This document shows, one piece after another, positions 50,607 through 59,995 of a stretch of 64,000 nucleotides of DNA. Numbering within the stretch: the first letter of the stretch is position 1; each line of letters begins with the position of its first letter. The position numbers and the translations under genes are program-made. The notes under the pieces are model-generated. The model was given only the letters and a program-made list of their open reading frames with translations, was not told where the DNA came from and did not search any database. This stretch comes from Micavibrio sp. UBA6147 (GTDB taxonomy: Bacteria; Pseudomonadota; Alphaproteobacteria; Micavibrionales; UBA1664): positions 382,492-446,491 of the forward strand of contig DIUX01000004.1 in the NCBI GenBank assembly GCA_002423185.1, in the 5' to 3' direction.

Positions 50607-52562
50607 CTATCTTGCGAAGATATAGGTGCCAGGGGCGGGGCATAGCGGCGGATAAGCCTTTGACCCCGTTGAGGCGGGGGCCGCAACTTTGTCCGACGCG
50701 TGTGCGCTTAGCCATTGATGCCAATGTGGCCACCAAGAGCCTTCATTATACTTGGCTTTGCCAAGCCATGCTTCGGATTGATCGGGCAGTGCGGACTCGT
50801 TCGTCCAATAGCCATATTTGTTTTTGGCGGGCGGGTTGACGACTCCGGCAATATGACCTGATCCGGCAAGTGTGAAGCGCGTATTTTTGCGGTCGCCGAA
50901 TATTTTTGCACCGGCATAGGTCGCCGCCCAAGGGGCGATGTGGTCTTCGCGGGTGGACAGGAAATAAGACGCGGTTTGAATGGTGCGCAGGTCAATCGGC
51001 GTACCGTGGAGCGAGAGCTTATTGGGCTTGATGAGGTCGTTTTGCAAATACATGTGGCGCAGGTAATAGCTGTGCATTTTTGCGGGAAGATTGGTGGAAT
51101 CGTTGTTCCAGAACAACAAATCAAACGCCAAGGGCTCCTTGCCCATCAGGTAATTATTCACCACGAACGACCAGATCAAGTCATTGGAGCGCAGCAACGA
51201 AAACGTGCTTTTGAGCGCTTCGGAGTCCAAATAGCCTTTGTCGCGCATGGTTTGTTCCATGACTTTGATTTGTTCTTCGTCGACAAATAAGCTGAGGTCG
51301 CCGGCATGTTCGAAATCAAGCAAGGTGGTGAGGAAGGTCGCGGTGGCGACTTTGTCCGCTTGTTTGTTCGCCTTCATCCATGCCAGAGTCATCGCGAGCA
51401 GCGTGCCGCCAATGCAATAGCCCGTGACATGCGCCTTGGGCGCACCGGTGATGGCGAGGGTGGCGTTGAGGGCGGCAAGGATGCCTTCGTCCATATAGTT
51501 TTCAAAGCCCTTATCCGCCAAGGATCGATCGGGGTTGACCCATGAAATGACAAAGACCTGATGGCCTTGGTCAACCGCCCATTTGATGAGTGAGTTTTCA
51601 GGCTTCAGGTCAAGAATGTAATATTTATTGATCCATGGCGGGGTGATGAGCAGCGGCGTTTTATACACATCGCGCGTTGCGGGGGCGTATTGGATGAGTT
51701 CGATCATGGCGTTGCGGTAGACGACATCGCCGCGCGTCACGGCAATATTGCCCCCTGGTTTGAACAGGCTTTCATCCGCTGTTTTGATTTGCGGCATGAG
51801 TTGTTTACTGCGCTTCATGTCATTGATCAGGTTTTGAAAGCCTTTGAGCAGGTTTTGACCGCCCGTTTTGACGGTTTCCTCCATCACTTCGGGATTGGTG
51901 AGGGCGAAGTTGCTGGGGCTGAGGGCATTCAGGGTTTGTTCGGTGAAGAAGGCAATTTTGCGGGCTTCTACCTCGTCCAATTCTTTGGAATGATCCTGTA
52001 CCATGTCGCGAATCCAGCCCGCAGCAATCAAATAGGATTGGCGCATCACGTCAAAGGGGAGGAGTTCATGCCATTTTTCGCTCTTGAACCGTTTGTCGGA
52101 CGGGTCATGCGGGATGAGGTCTTTATAGTCCTGCCCCTCCATGCGTTTCATGGTTTCCGTCCACAGGGCGGAGTATTGCTCCATCAGGCGGGTTTGGGCG
52201 TCTTGAAGTTTTTCAGGATTTTGGCTTAGACTCTCGATAAACTCGCTCCATGCGCCGCGCAAATTATAGGGGTCAAGCGGAACCCGCAGCCAATCGGTTT
52301 CGGTATATTTTTGAACGGCGGTTGTCCAAAAATCCTGACTGATTTTTGTCCAGTCAGACAAGAAATTCGCCCATGCCTGCGCGCCTTCTTGTGCGCTTTG
52401 GGTTGCGGAGTCAATTTTGGGCGCGGATCCGGGCGGCGGGCTTGAGGCGTTTTGTTTTTGTGGCTCGCTTGGCTTGTTTTGAGTCTTTTTTGCGGCGCTT
52501 TTTGGCGTTTTCTTTTTGGGGGAGGGCAAAACAGGTTTTTTGTCTTTGGGGGCGGAAGCCAT
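50607..52562 (-). CDS. phaC: PhaC, class I polyhydroxyalkanoate synthase
   Basis: Polymerises 3-hydroxyacyl-CoA into storage polyester granules. It has 651 residues from the ATG at 52562. A TTG at 52592 would add ten residues. The first ~65 residues are lysine/serine/proline-rich and disordered. The lipase-type box GYCIGGTLLA holds the catalytic cysteine, the aspartate lies in STREDHIAPW and the histidine in GSGHIAGVVNPP. PAD-type class I features (DRSLADKGFENYMDEG, FWNNDSTNLP) are present. No phasin, phaA or phaB is next to it. The upstream region has tandem and inverted repeats. Confidence 0.95.
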   Translation of the reverse strand: MASAPKDKKPVLPSPKKKTPKSAAKKTQNKPSEPQKQNASSPPPGSAPKIDSATQSAQEGAQAWANFLSDWTKISQDFWTTAVQKYTETDWLRVPLDPYNLRGAWSEFIESLSQNPEKLQDAQTRLMEQYSALWTETMKRMEGQDYKDLIPHDPSDKRFKSEKWHELLPFDVMRQSYLIAAGWIRDMVQDHSKELDEVEARKIAFFTEQTLNALSPSNFALTNPEVMEETVKTGGQNLLKGFQNLINDMKRSKQLMPQIKTADESLFKPGGNIAVTRGDVVYRNAMIELIQYAPATRDVYKTPLLITPPWINKYYILDLKPENSLIKWAVDQGHQVFVISWVNPDRSLADKGFENYMDEGILAALNATLAITGAPKAHVTGYCIGGTLLAMTLAWMKANKQADKVATATFLTTLLDFEHAGDLSLFVDEEQIKVMEQTMRDKGYLDSEALKSTFSLLRSNDLIWSFVVNNYLMGKEPLAFDLLFWNNDSTNLPAKMHSYYLRHMYLQNDLIKPNKLSLHGTPIDLRTIQTASYFLSTREDHIAPWAATYAGAKIFGDRKNTRFTLAGSGHIAGVVNPPAKNKYGYWTNESALPDQSEAWLGKAKYNEGSWWPHWHQWLSAHASDKVAAPASTGSKAYPPLCPAPGTYIFAR

Positions 52563-52623
52563 AGCGCAAGCCTTGTTCGGGAGCGGGTTCAATCTGTCGG
52601 CGGGGCGGTTCGTCTTAACGTCG

Positions 52624-52651
52624 ATTTTTTGGTCAATATTTTTTGGTCAAT
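52624..52651. repeat. tandem 14-base repeat upstream of phaC
   Basis: ATTTTTTGGTCAAT occurs twice in immediate succession. On the minus strand each copy gives TTGACC, a -35-like or operator-like core, 60-90 bases upstream of phaC. Confidence 0.7.
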
Positions 52652-52728
52652 TTTGTGGCTAATATTAGGGGGGTGTTTTTGGTAAACCCCATAAATATCC
52701 ACAGGCAGTACAGCGAAAAAACACCTTT

Positions 52729-52750
52729 GTTGCAATCCTTTTCTTGCAAC
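52729..52750. promoter_or_regulatory. inverted repeat with TTGCAA half-sites in the phaC divergent region
   Basis: GTTGCAA, 8 bases and TTGCAAC form an exact dyad. A third TTTGCAA half-site lies at 52763-52769. PhaR-type regulators bind TGC/GCA-containing dyads near PHA genes, so this is a candidate site. It is also close to the divergent lipoprotein gene. Confidence 0.5.
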
Positions 52751-52842
52751 GGCGGCCGTTTTTTTGCAAACTCCGCCTGCACTCTATAAAAAATTCAAAA
52801 TAAAGTTGGTCGGCGGTGGCTTTGGAAAACGGTTTAACACAT

Positions 52843-53925
52843 ATGAACGGCGTCAATGAACGCTTTGGAGCGTGCTGTACGGCGCGGGATTTAGCGCTTC
52901 GCGCCTGTATGGCGGTGGTTTTTCTGTGCGCGGTCGGGCTCCTCAGCGCGTGCGAAACCAAAAAACTCGCCGTTGTCGAAATGCCGGTGGAGGGAACAAG
53001 GCAGAGGGTTGACCTGTCCGATCTTCCCATTCGTGACAGCTATGGCACGGGGGATCACATCCAAAAGACCGGCGGCCTGATCGACATGGCGCGGATTATA
53101 TCGACCGAGGATGTGCAGGTCTTCCCATTGGACGGGGCTACGCCAGACCCGATGGCGGGCAATGAAAGACGCCGCACCGTGTTTGAAAATACGACCAGTG
53201 GCGGTTATACCGTTTTGAATCAGGATGTTTTGGTGTTCCCGTTGGAAGACGGCGAGCGGCCATCGTATTTGCCTGATTTCATCTGGCCAAAGCAGAATTT
53301 CTCCCAAAGAACGCCGTTTGAGGCAAATGATATGAGCCAGAGCGCAAACGGCGCGCCGCAAGCCATGAGTGGCTATCCCACCAATCCTATGACGGACGGC
53401 CCCTTGCCGGGCAAGAGCTTTGACCGTCCCGCGACGGGGCTTCCCCCGATTGCGGATCAGCCGCGTTTGAGCCTTCCTGCGCCAACCGCGTATAAAGACC
53501 AATCCCCCTCACCGTTTAACGATGCCGGAAACATCAAGGCGCATTTGACGCCGCCCGATTCCGGCCCTCATTTGACGGCACCGCAGGCACCTGTGGCCTA
53601 TAGCGGTATGACCACGACCCCTGTGTTGGCGGGGCCTTCTTTGTCGGCTGTGGGAACGTCGGTTCCCGATTACGTGAATTTGTCGGATCGGGCGGGGGCG
53701 AAGTCTTCGGACATGCCGATGAAGCCGGCGGAGCCTGTGGCGCTGTATCGCCGTCAAGGCGCGTCCATCAGCGCACCACAACCGCAAACCCTTCACGCGC
53801 AACCTGTTGTGCCGCCGTATCCGACATCGCCGGCACCGGTTGCCGCGCCGATGACGCAGGGGGGGACGCAGGGTGAAACAACGTCCACCACATCGCCACG
53901 CAAGGGGATGTTGACGGGGTATTAA
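52843..53925 (+). CDS. proline-rich lipoprotein
   Basis: A 360-residue putative lipoprotein, from the ATG at 52843. A GTG at 52816 is in frame and would add nine residues. The signal peptide ALRACMAVVFLCAVGLLSACE ends at the lipobox LSAC. The mature part is rich in proline, alanine, serine and threonine with few hydrophobic blocks. TDVQVFPLDG-type segments occur twice (VQVFPLDGATPDP and VLVFPLEDGERP), which suggests an old internal repeat. No enzyme motif is visible. It is divergent from phaC. Confidence 0.65.
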   Translation: MNGVNERFGACCTARDLALRACMAVVFLCAVGLLSACETKKLAVVEMPVEGTRQRVDLSDLPIRDSYGTGDHIQKTGGLIDMARIISTEDVQVFPLDGATPDPMAGNERRRTVFENTTSGGYTVLNQDVLVFPLEDGERPSYLPDFIWPKQNFSQRTPFEANDMSQSANGAPQAMSGYPTNPMTDGPLPGKSFDRPATGLPPIADQPRLSLPAPTAYKDQSPSPFNDAGNIKAHLTPPDSGPHLTAPQAPVAYSGMTTTPVLAGPSLSAVGTSVPDYVNLSDRAGAKSSDMPMKPAEPVALYRRQGASISAPQPQTLHAQPVVPPYPTSPAPVAAPMTQGGTQGETTSTTSPRKGMLTGY

Positions 53926-54033
53926 TCGTCTAAAACACGGGGCGCATCGCCTTTGACGCGGTGCGTACGGGTTTTGTTCTTTCTTTTGATCCATTAATTT
54001 TCATCGCAAATTACATCACAAGGGCTGCTTTTC

Positions 54034-55371
54034 ATGAGTGTGTATTCTTCTCCTTCTTCGAACGGGGCGCAGGCTCCTTACGTTATCGGGATTGCCGGAT
54101 TGGGAACGGTCGGGTGCGGGGTGATTGCGATTTTGCAATCCATGGAACGCGAATTGGCGGATAAAATCGGCCGCACTATTTTGGTTAAGATGGTGAGCGC
54201 GCAAAACCGCGCCAAAGAACGCCCCGTGGATATCGGTCGATATCAATGGGTTGATGATGCGCTTGAAATGGCGGACGACCCAGAGATTGATTGCATTGTT
54301 GAGATGATCGGCGGTTCGGATGGGCCGGCGAAGGCATTGGTTGAAAAAGCCCTCGCAAACGGCAAGGCCGTGGTGACGGCGAATAAAGCCCTGATGGCGT
54401 TTCACGGTGCGGAATTGGCGAAAGCGGCGGAAGGACAATCGCTCTTTCTTGGGTTTGAAGCTGCGGTTGCGGGCGGTATTCCGGCGATTAAAATCCTGCG
54501 TGAGAGCCTTGGCGGTAATCGCGTGACGGGTATTTCAGGCATTTTGAACGGGACGTGTAATTATATCCTGACCACCATGCGTGAAAGCGGGCGGAGCTTT
54601 GACGACGTGCTGGCGGAGGCGCAGGCGCTCGGTTATGCCGAGGCCGACCCGAGTTTCGATATTGACGGCATTGACGCCGCCCATAAACTCGCAATTTTAT
54701 GCGCCATTGCGTTTGGCGTGAAGATTGATTTTTCGACCCTTCCCGTGACCGGCATCCGGCATATTCAGGCGGGCGACATCGCCTATGCAACCCAGCTTGG
54801 CTATCGCATCAAATTGCTTGGTCTTGCGCGGTCGGATGCGCATGGCAAGGTGAGTATTCGTGTTGAGCCGTGCTTTGTGAAGGCAGACAGCCAGATTGGC
54901 GCGGTCGAGAGTGTCTTTAACGCCGTGATTTACGATGCCGAACCGGTCGACCGGATTATGGTGGTCGGGCGCGGTGCAGGGGCGGGGCCAACGGCCTCGG
55001 CGGTGCTGTCGGATATTTTGGATGCGGCGCAGGGGGCGGTACTCCCCGTTTATGCGCGTCCGTGCGACCAGCTTGTGACGCTGGACAAGGAATTTGCAAC
55101 CCGCCAACAAGACGAAGAAAGCCGTTTTTACCTTCGCTTGCGCGTTCTTGACGTGCCAGGGGTTGTGGCAGATGTGGCGACTGTGCTTAAGAATTACCAG
55201 ATTTCCATCAGTGTCGTGTCGCAAGAAGGCCGCGCCCCGAAACAACCGGTTGACGTTGTGTTTGTGTTGCATGAGGCCTCGGAAAAATCGGTTGCCGATG
55301 CGTGCCGCGATTTGTCGGAATTGCAATCGGTGCTCGAACGCCCGACCGTTTTGCGGATTGAGGATCTTTAG
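54034..55371 (+). CDS. hom: Hom, homoserine dehydrogenase
   Basis: Reduces aspartate semialdehyde to homoserine in threonine and methionine synthesis. It has 445 residues. The NAD(P) site is VIGIAGLGTVGCGV. VVTANKALMAFHG and GILNGTCNYILT follow, and the catalytic block is YAEADPSFDIDGIDAAHKL, in parts. A C-terminal ACT domain (FYLRLRVLDVPGVVADVATVL, about 355-440) gives feedback control by an amino acid. metY elsewhere in the window uses the same pathway. The amidotransferase-like gene follows. Confidence 0.96.
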   Translation: MSVYSSPSSNGAQAPYVIGIAGLGTVGCGVIAILQSMERELADKIGRTILVKMVSAQNRAKERPVDIGRYQWVDDALEMADDPEIDCIVEMIGGSDGPAKALVEKALANGKAVVTANKALMAFHGAELAKAAEGQSLFLGFEAAVAGGIPAIKILRESLGGNRVTGISGILNGTCNYILTTMRESGRSFDDVLAEAQALGYAEADPSFDIDGIDAAHKLAILCAIAFGVKIDFSTLPVTGIRHIQAGDIAYATQLGYRIKLLGLARSDAHGKVSIRVEPCFVKADSQIGAVESVFNAVIYDAEPVDRIMVVGRGAGAGPTASAVLSDILDAAQGAVLPVYARPCDQLVTLDKEFATRQQDEESRFYLRLRVLDVPGVVADVATVLKNYQISISVVSQEGRAPKQPVDVVFVLHEASEKSVADACRDLSELQSVLERPTVLRIEDL

Positions 55372-55441
55372 GTCGCTTTCTTGTCGTTTGTTTGTCTGTC
55401 CGTTTGTCTGCGTTGGGACATTATGAAAGGTCGCCGCCCTT

Positions 55442-56263
55442 ATGCGTAATATCGCCGTATACCATGACCAAGGCGTGGCGGATTTTACGTTCCGTTCCTG
55501 TATGGTTATGCTCGATGATTACGCCCTCAGCGCCGAAACCGTGAGCGCCGAAGACATTTTAAACGGCGCACTGGATGGGTGTGACATGCTCGTTATCCCC
55601 GGCGGCGCGGATGAACCGTATATGGACAAGCTGGGTTTAGAGGGCTGTGCCTTGATCCGTGACTTTGTGGAGAAGGGCGGGGCTTATCTCGGCCTGTGCG
55701 CGGGGGCGTATTTCGCCTGTGACCGATTTGAGTTTAATAAGGGGCTGGCAGGGGGGCTGTGCCGATCGCGTCCGATGAAGCTGTTTAAAGGGCGCGCGGT
55801 TGGCAGTTTGACGGCCTTTGCGCCGCCCTATGACGAGAGTTTGGCAACCGCGGCGTTGGTGAAGCTGCGTATGACGCAGGCAGGGTTCCGCCCCCAACTA
55901 CGCCTTGTCGGGGATGAGGGGGGCGAAGCACCGGTCGATGAACGCGCCGCCGTATATTACCATGGCGGCCCTGTGTTTGTGGATTTGGCGGATGATCCCG
56001 ATGCGGTTGTCATGGCGATATATGAAGACCTTCCGGACGGTGAAAATGCCGCCGTCCTGTATAAAAAATTCGGTCAAGGGCGGGTCGTTTTATGCGGCGC
56101 GCATCCGGAAGTGAGCGCCGAAGGCTTTGCCGCACGCCTGCGCAGCGAAAATAATCCACAGGCCTTTTCCCATATTTTGAATGGGTTGGAAAACTTGACC
56201 ACAGGGCGGGAAAACTTAATTCAGAATATGCTTGCGATGCTGCTCCCCGAGTTTCTAAACTAG
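55442..56263 (+). CDS. BPL_N-domain glutamine-amidotransferase-like protein
   Basis: A 273-residue class I amidotransferase-like protein. NIAVYHDQGVADFTFRSC opens it, MLVIPGGADEPYM follows and the nucleophile elbow GGAYLGLCAGAYFAC has the cysteine. FGQGRVVLCGAHPEVS near the end supplies the histidine/glutamate part. This fold is the N-terminal domain of biotin-protein-ligase-like proteins (BPL_N). No ligase domain is present. The substrate is unknown. It lies between hom and glpX in the same orientation. Confidence 0.8.
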   Translation: MRNIAVYHDQGVADFTFRSCMVMLDDYALSAETVSAEDILNGALDGCDMLVIPGGADEPYMDKLGLEGCALIRDFVEKGGAYLGLCAGAYFACDRFEFNKGLAGGLCRSRPMKLFKGRAVGSLTAFAPPYDESLATAALVKLRMTQAGFRPQLRLVGDEGGEAPVDERAAVYYHGGPVFVDLADDPDAVVMAIYEDLPDGENAAVLYKKFGQGRVVLCGAHPEVSAEGFAARLRSENNPQAFSHILNGLENLTTGRENLIQNMLAMLLPEFLN

Positions 56264-56302
56264 GGGTGTGATTCCATATCTAAAATCCTGAAAGGATGAG
56301 TC

Positions 56303-57358
56303 GTGAGCTCCCCAATCCCTGCCGTTAATGCCGCGTCTGCCGCTGAGTCCAATGCCAAGCCCGCGTATGATGAGGCGTTTTCGATGGATCGTAACCTCGC
56401 GCTTGAGGTTGTGCGCGTGACAGAGGCGGCGGCGCTGGCGGCGTCCCTTCAACTTGGGCGCGGCGATGAAAAGGCCGCCGACCAAGCCGCCGTTGATGCG
56501 ATGCGCAGCGCGCTGAACAGCCTTCATATCCAAGGCCGCGTTGTGATCGGTGAGGGCGAGCGCGATGAAGCGCCGATGCTGTATATCGGCGAGGAAGTCG
56601 GCAAAGGCAAAGGCCCCAAAATCGACATCGCCCTTGACCCGCTGGAGGGCACAACCATCACCGCCAAGGGCGGCCCCAACGCGTTGGCGGTTATTGCGAT
56701 GTCGGAGGAAGGCGGGTTTTTGAACGCCCCCGATGTGTACATGCAAAAAATCGCGGTGGGCAATGGCTTGCCCGCGAATTTCCTTGATATTGACGAACCG
56801 ATGAGCAGCTTCCTCCCCCGCCTTGCCAAGGCCAAGGGCGCGAATGTTGAGGAACTCTTGATCTGTATTCTTGACCGCCCGCGGCACGAGGATTTGATCC
56901 GCGATGTGCGCCTTGCCGGTGCGCGGATTATCTTGATCCCCGATGGCGATGTGTCGGGCGTGATTGCCACCACCAATCCCGAGAGCGGCGTTGACGCCTA
57001 TATCGGCACCGGCGGCGCACCCGAAGGGGTTTTGGCGGCGGCGGCGTTGCAATGTGTCGGCGGGCAAATGAAGGGGCGCCTGTTGTTCCGCAATGACGAT
57101 GAACGCGCCCGCGGCGAACGCTGGGGCATTTCCGATTTCGGCAAAGTCTATGATATGGACGACATGGCCTATGGCCCGAATGTGATGTTCGCCGCCACCG
57201 GCGTGACGGACGGGGCGATGCTGAAAGGTGTGCGCCGCTATCCAGGGGGGGCGGAAACGCATTCCGTGATTATGCGGTCAAAATCCGGCACGGTGCGGCA
57301 TATTCGCGCCGAGCATAATTTCCGCCGTAAGACCGGCTTTATTCCGATGGATCAATAA
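56303..57358 (+). CDS. glpX: GlpX, class II fructose-1,6-bisphosphatase
   Basis: Hydrolyses fructose 1,6-bisphosphate in gluconeogenesis. It has 351 residues, starting with GTG at 56303 after AAAGGATGA. DRNLALEVVRVTEAAALAAS is the typical opening. GEGERDEAPMLYIGE and IDIALDPLEGTTITAKGG supply the metal and phosphate sites, and the C-terminal half has GGAPEGVLAAAALQC. pfkA in the same window catalyses the reverse step. recJ starts 6 bases downstream. Confidence 0.95.
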   Translation: MSSPIPAVNAASAAESNAKPAYDEAFSMDRNLALEVVRVTEAAALAASLQLGRGDEKAADQAAVDAMRSALNSLHIQGRVVIGEGERDEAPMLYIGEEVGKGKGPKIDIALDPLEGTTITAKGGPNALAVIAMSEEGGFLNAPDVYMQKIAVGNGLPANFLDIDEPMSSFLPRLAKAKGANVEELLICILDRPRHEDLIRDVRLAGARIILIPDGDVSGVIATTNPESGVDAYIGTGGAPEGVLAAAALQCVGGQMKGRLLFRNDDERARGERWGISDFGKVYDMDDMAYGPNVMFAATGVTDGAMLKGVRRYPGGAETHSVIMRSKSGTVRHIRAEHNFRRKTGFIPMDQ

Positions 57359-57364
57359 CGCTTT

Positions 57365-59251
57365 ATGTCTGTTATCATACCTGCAAACAGCTCCGCGCCC
57401 TATTCAGGCGCATCCCATGCCGCAGCGGTCAAAAAACCGCTCCAGCTTGATACGCTGTTTTTGCGGACGCCGTCTTTGAAGGGGCGGTATTGGGCGCTTG
57501 CCCCGTTCGATCAGGCCGAGGCCGTGCGCATGTCACAGGCTTATAATCTGCCGGAAATGGTCGGGCGGCTTTTGTCGGCGCGGAATATCCCGTTTGGCGG
57601 GGTGGAGGATTTTCTCTATCCCAAGCTCGGCACGCATTTCCCCAATCCCTTCGCGTTGAAAAATATGGACGATGCCGCGCAATATTTGGCGCAGGCCGTA
57701 ACGCAGGGGCGCAAAATCGGGGTTTTGGCGGATTTTGACGTGGATGGGGCGACGTCTTGCGGCGTTTTGCTGCGTTTTTTGCGTCATGTGACGGGCGCGG
57801 ATGTGCCGTTTTTCATTCCCGATCGTTTGAATGACGGCTATGGCCCCGCGCCGCGCGGGTTTGACGCGCTGAAGGCTCAGGGCTGCGATATTGTTATCAT
57901 CGCGGATTGCGGCATCACGGCGCATGACCCGATTGCCCATGCGGCGGCGATTGGCCTTGAGGTGATCGTTCTTGATCACCATGAACCTGAGGATACGCTC
58001 CCCGCTGCCCGTTTCATCATTAATCCAAAACTGCGCGATGATACCAGCGGCTATACATGGCTCGCGGCGGTCGGTGTGTCGTTCCTGACCATGGTGGCGC
58101 TCAATAACAAACTGCGAACAAGCGGGTTTTATGTGTCGCGGTCACTGGCTGAGCCGGATATGCGCGGATTTTTAGACCTTGTAGCGCTCGGCACAGTTTG
58201 CGACATGGTGCCGCTTGAGGGGGCGAACCGGCTGTTTGTACAAGCTGGTTTTTCTCAAATGGCGGCGCGCAGCAATGCGGGAATCCGCGCTTTGCTCGAA
58301 GTGTCGAAGATCGAGAGCCTGCCTGACCCATATCACGCCGGATTCAGCCTTGGCCCCCGCATTAACGCCGGATCACGCGTGCACCGCAGCGACCTTGGGG
58401 CGCGCTTGCTTTCCACCGATGATTATAACGAGGCCCTCACCATTGCCCATCAATTGGATGAGTGCAATGAGAGCCGCAAAGAAATGCAAAAAGACATGCT
58501 GCGCGAGGCCACCCAGATGGTCAAGGCCGAACATCAAGAAGACGATCCCGTTATCTGTGTCGGGCATGAAGATTTTCACCAAGGGATCAGTGGTTTGGTG
58601 GCGGGGGCGCTCAAGGAAAAATATAACCGCCCTGCTTGTGTCGCGGCATTTCTGACCAACCAAAACGGGGTGAGGGAAGGGCGCGGCTCCGGTCGCTCTG
58701 TCACCGGCGTGAACATCGCGCAGGCCTTTATCGAGGGGCGCAATCAAGGGCTGCTCATCAAAGGCGGCGGTCATGCCATGGCGGGCGGGTTCACGGTTGA
58801 TCCGGCGCGTTTTCAGGACTTTCATCGCTATTTGAAAGCCCATATCGGGGCGCAATCTATTGATACGCCCGATCACCCTATCACCGAAATTGACGCGGCG
58901 ATGTCGGTGCGGGCGGCGAGTGTCGAGTTTGTCCGCATCATCCAAAACCATATGGCGCCGTATGGCGTAGGCAACCCCGAGCCCGTTTTCATGTTGCGTA
59001 ACGTGATGGTCGGTGCGCCCGACATTGTCGGGGCAAATCATGTGCGGTGCTATATTCGCGATGCCGAGGGCGGCGCCTCAATCAAGGGACTTTCATTCCG
59101 CAGCGCCAATTCAGAGCTCGGCGAAGCGCTCTTGAAACAACGCGCGGGGCAAGCGATTCCGATGCATCTGGTCGGCCATTTCCAAATCAACACATGGCAA
59201 GGCCGCGAAAGCGTCGATTTCAACATCCACGACGCCGCTTTCGCGATTTGA
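57365..59251 (+). CDS. recJ: RecJ, single-strand-specific 5'-3' exonuclease
   Basis: A DHH-family exonuclease of recombination and mismatch repair. It has 628 residues. Motif I ADFDVDGATSCGVL, motif II ADCGITAHDP and motif III LDHHEPEDTLPAA carry the metal ligands. LGTVCDMVPLEGANR and GPRINAGSRVH follow. The DHHA1 block GGHAMAGGFTV and the C-terminal OB fold (VRAASVEFVRIIQNHMAPYGVGNPEP, in parts) complete it. It is probably co-transcribed with glpX. Confidence 0.97.
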   Translation: MSVIIPANSSAPYSGASHAAAVKKPLQLDTLFLRTPSLKGRYWALAPFDQAEAVRMSQAYNLPEMVGRLLSARNIPFGGVEDFLYPKLGTHFPNPFALKNMDDAAQYLAQAVTQGRKIGVLADFDVDGATSCGVLLRFLRHVTGADVPFFIPDRLNDGYGPAPRGFDALKAQGCDIVIIADCGITAHDPIAHAAAIGLEVIVLDHHEPEDTLPAARFIINPKLRDDTSGYTWLAAVGVSFLTMVALNNKLRTSGFYVSRSLAEPDMRGFLDLVALGTVCDMVPLEGANRLFVQAGFSQMAARSNAGIRALLEVSKIESLPDPYHAGFSLGPRINAGSRVHRSDLGARLLSTDDYNEALTIAHQLDECNESRKEMQKDMLREATQMVKAEHQEDDPVICVGHEDFHQGISGLVAGALKEKYNRPACVAAFLTNQNGVREGRGSGRSVTGVNIAQAFIEGRNQGLLIKGGGHAMAGGFTVDPARFQDFHRYLKAHIGAQSIDTPDHPITEIDAAMSVRAASVEFVRIIQNHMAPYGVGNPEPVFMLRNVMVGAPDIVGANHVRCYIRDAEGGASIKGLSFRSANSELGEALLKQRAGQAIPMHLVGHFQINTWQGRESVDFNIHDAAFAI

Positions 59252-59373
59252 TGTGCTCTCTTATTTGCAGTGAAATAGCCGCTGGAAAGGGCTGTTTTTC
59301 TGTGTTCTTTAGGCGTTTTCACAGCGATTGAAACGGAATTTTCATTTCCCGATAAAAATCGAAAACAAAACGC

Positions 59374-59400
59374 TTGATTTTTAAAATGCCAGACTATATT
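59374..59400 (+). promoter_or_regulatory. promoter candidate for tRNA-Glu
   Basis: TTGATT, 15 bases (one or two fewer than ideal) and TATATT end 35 bases ahead of the tRNA. The AT-rich flank fits a stable-RNA promoter. Confidence 0.45.
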
Positions 59401-59435
59401 AAAGTGTTCTCTTTAGTGAGATCCCCAATGCAAAC

Positions 59436-59511
59436 GTCCCGTTCGTCTAGGGGTCTAGGACACCGCCCTTTCACGGCGGTAACACGGGTTCAAATCCCGT
59501 ACGGGACGCCA
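59436..59511 (+). tRNA. tRNA-Glu (anticodon TTC)
   Basis: A 76-base cloverleaf with encoded CCA. The acceptor GTCCCGT pairs with ACGGGAC, the anticodon stem is CCGCC / GGCGG and the loop CTTTCAC has TTC at 34-36. The T arm is ACGGGTTCAAATCCCGT. It borders a decayed segment, which suggests use as an integration site, although no full att copy was found. Confidence 0.97.
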
Positions 59512-59944
59512 ATTATTTCAATGACTTAGATGGTTTTTAAAGCCTTCGTACGTAACTTGTACGTAATATACGGGGGTGAATTTCAGTAAATTCCCATGAA
59601 CTTTAGTGAACAATTCGTCTTTTTTGAGGCCCCACCCAGGGGCTTTTGTTTTTACCTGTATTTGGACCTGATTTTTCCTAGCAAAACCTTTTGGGGGCAT
59701 AATTGGGGGTATCGAATTTTTTTTGAGCAACACGAGTTTGAATCCCGCTTTGCGGATACGAACCTGTGTTACATGCCTGGGTTTGGAGGCTTGGAATCCT
59801 GCCGGTGCTCCCAAGAATAGATCTTCCGCCCCCTGGTGGCGGCCCCGCCCATCCAGTTTTTTATATACCTGATGACCACTCAAAAAAATTCTAGTCACTG
59901 GCATTGACCTACATTTTGTCGGAATTCGCTAAGTCGAACTAAAT

Positions 59945-59960
59945 ATATGCTATTGCATAT
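59945..59960. promoter_or_regulatory. hipBA operator candidate 1
   Basis: ATATGC, 4 bases, GCATAT: a perfect 6-base dyad about 40 bases before hipB. It shares the TATGC/GCATA core with site 2. Confidence 0.6.
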
Positions 59961-59975
59961 TTGATTTATTAATAA

Positions 59976-59991
59976 ATATGTATTAGCATAT
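59976..59991. promoter_or_regulatory. hipBA operator candidate 2
   Basis: ATATG, 6 bases, CATAT, centred 31 bases after site 1, about three helical turns. It ends 4 bases before the hipB start, leaving little room for a ribosome-binding site. Confidence 0.55.
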
Positions 59992-59995
59992 AAAC

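Larger units (their letters stand above)
59512..59995. other. decayed segment between tRNA-Glu and hipB
   Basis: No intact gene is recognised in these 484 bases. On the minus strand a frame at 59518-59904 codes for HVTQVRIRKAGF, close to the opening of tyrosine recombinases (normally QVRIRKxGF), but the sequence after it does not follow the family, so it may be a remnant. Two GTACGTAA direct repeats 11 bases apart (59548-59555, 59559-59566) could be arm-type recombinase sites. The GC-poor right part holds the hipBA operators. Confidence 0.5.

Noticed and set aside
59770..59820. T-arm-like stretch (GGAATCCTGCCGG) suggesting a second tRNA or attachment copy
   Set aside because: The stem has mismatches, there is no D or anticodon arm, and it does not match tRNA-Glu.
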